Assembly (NCBI RefSeq): GCF_021172165.1 | Contig: NZ_CP089096.1 | Span: forward strand, 2,604,001 to 2,668,000 | From: Flavobacterium channae | GTDB lineage: Bacteria > Bacteroidota > Bacteroidia > Flavobacteriales > Flavobacteriaceae | Reading direction: 5' to 3' | Length of the DNA: 64,000 nucleotides | In this document: positions 63,863 to 64,000 of the stretch, piece after piece | Position numbering within the stretch: the stretch's first letter is position 1 | Layout: each line of letters begins with the position of its first letter | Position numbers and translations under genes: made by a program | The notes under the pieces: generated by a model | What the model saw: the letters and a program-made list of their open reading frames with translations, nothing else | What the model was told of the DNA's origin: nothing | Databases searched by the model: none

Positions 63863-64000
63863 TTAGTTTAATTTAGCGTCACCTAAAATTTTCTCAACCA
63901 ATTTAGTTTGAGCTTCTTTGTTAGATAATTCTTCTTTTAATAATGTCTCAGCAATTTCTAATGACAAAGAAGAAACTTGATTTTTCAATTCTGCCATAGC
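63863..64000 (-). CDS. atpF: F1F0 ATP synthase b subunit (C-terminal fragment, cut by window edge)
   Basis: Only the last 45 codons are in the window, ending with the stop at 63863-63865. The residues (AELKNQVSSLSLEIAETLL, then KLVEKILGDAKLN) match the C-terminus of the F0 b subunit: the VxxLxxxIAEKIL-like helix that binds delta. It is followed 4 bp later by atpH. The upstream part, and probably atpE and atpB, lie beyond the right edge. Confidence 0.93.
   Translation of the reverse strand, partial: AMAELKNQVSSLSLEIAETLLKEELSNKEAQTKLVEKILGDAKLN

Overview
The window is a stretch of core chromosome from a member of the Flavobacteriaceae (phylum Bacteroidota), most likely Flavobacterium or a close relative. 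The evidence is consistent: AT-rich DNA; promoters of the Bacteroidota type (TTG/TTTG, 19-21 nt, TAnnTTTG) with no classical -35/-10; several exported proteins ending in type IX secretion (T9SS) type A sorting domains; lineage-typical families (DUF4270, DUF4292, DUF4286, DUF4139, choice-of-anchor I); and an F-type ATP synthase split into two distant blocks, with atpF-atpH-atpA-atpG at the right edge and atpD-atpC about 57 kb further along on the same strand. I see no prophage, insertion sequence, CRISPR array, integrase or rRNA. No gene-free gap exceeds about 250 bp.

Layout. 1-1658: start of an exported BNR/sortilin-repeat protein, cut by the edge. 1796-8209 (minus): atpC, atpD with its own promoter, then a unit of a GlgA-N-like protein, a DUF4270 lipoprotein and glmS (transcribed right to left). 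8317-13441 (plus): panC, panD, a YbhN-like membrane protein, an esterase-like exported protein, radA and a small membrane protein. 13474-20492 (minus): an orphan protein, mfd, a T9SS cargo and a lipoprotein. 20714-26916: threonine dehydrogenase-like epimerase, an exported truncated-globin-like lipoprotein with a small membrane partner, an NTF2-like lipoprotein, an ammonium transporter with a repeat-rich leader, an aldehyde dehydrogenase and a 2-oxoglutarate oxygenase. 26971-34062 (minus): choice-of-anchor I T9SS protein, two identical tRNA-Asn genes, rseP and a T9SS M1 peptidase. 34305-42303 (mainly plus): serS, TPR protein, DUF4286, rsmA, mgtE, a hypothetical protein (minus) and a DUF4139 protein. 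42372-49290: aldo/keto reductase, OmpA-like lipoprotein, exonuclease III, an OlsF-like fused acyltransferase, and a four-gene membrane unit (TM2, DUF2752, DUF4870-like, M48 protease). 49409-60678 (minus): 2-hydroxyacid dehydrogenase; an envelope cluster (flippase, dut, nucleotidyltransferase, TPR, DUF4292, EnvC-like); then lipoprotein, GNAT, S9 peptidase and lipoprotein. 60783-64000 (minus): atpG, atpA, atpH, atpF.

How it fits together. Most genes are housekeeping (energy, tRNA charging, ribosome maturation, DNA repair, pantothenate) or envelope biogenesis (amino-sugar supply by glmS, flippase, divisome activator, aminolipid acyltransferase, RseP, secreted T9SS cargo). The items most worth a second look are: the truncated GlgA-like protein that lacks the ADP-glucose motif; the exported globin-like lipoprotein and its co-transcribed membrane partner; the amt leader, which can form two mutually exclusive hairpins; the uncharacterised TM2/DUF2752/DUF4870-like/M48 unit; and several short intergenic micro-repeat elements that sit inside operons, including both ATP synthase blocks. 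I did not find a clearly new defence or mobile system here. Gene starts were moved from the longest ORF to an internal ATG where a promoter -7 element or signal peptide demanded it.
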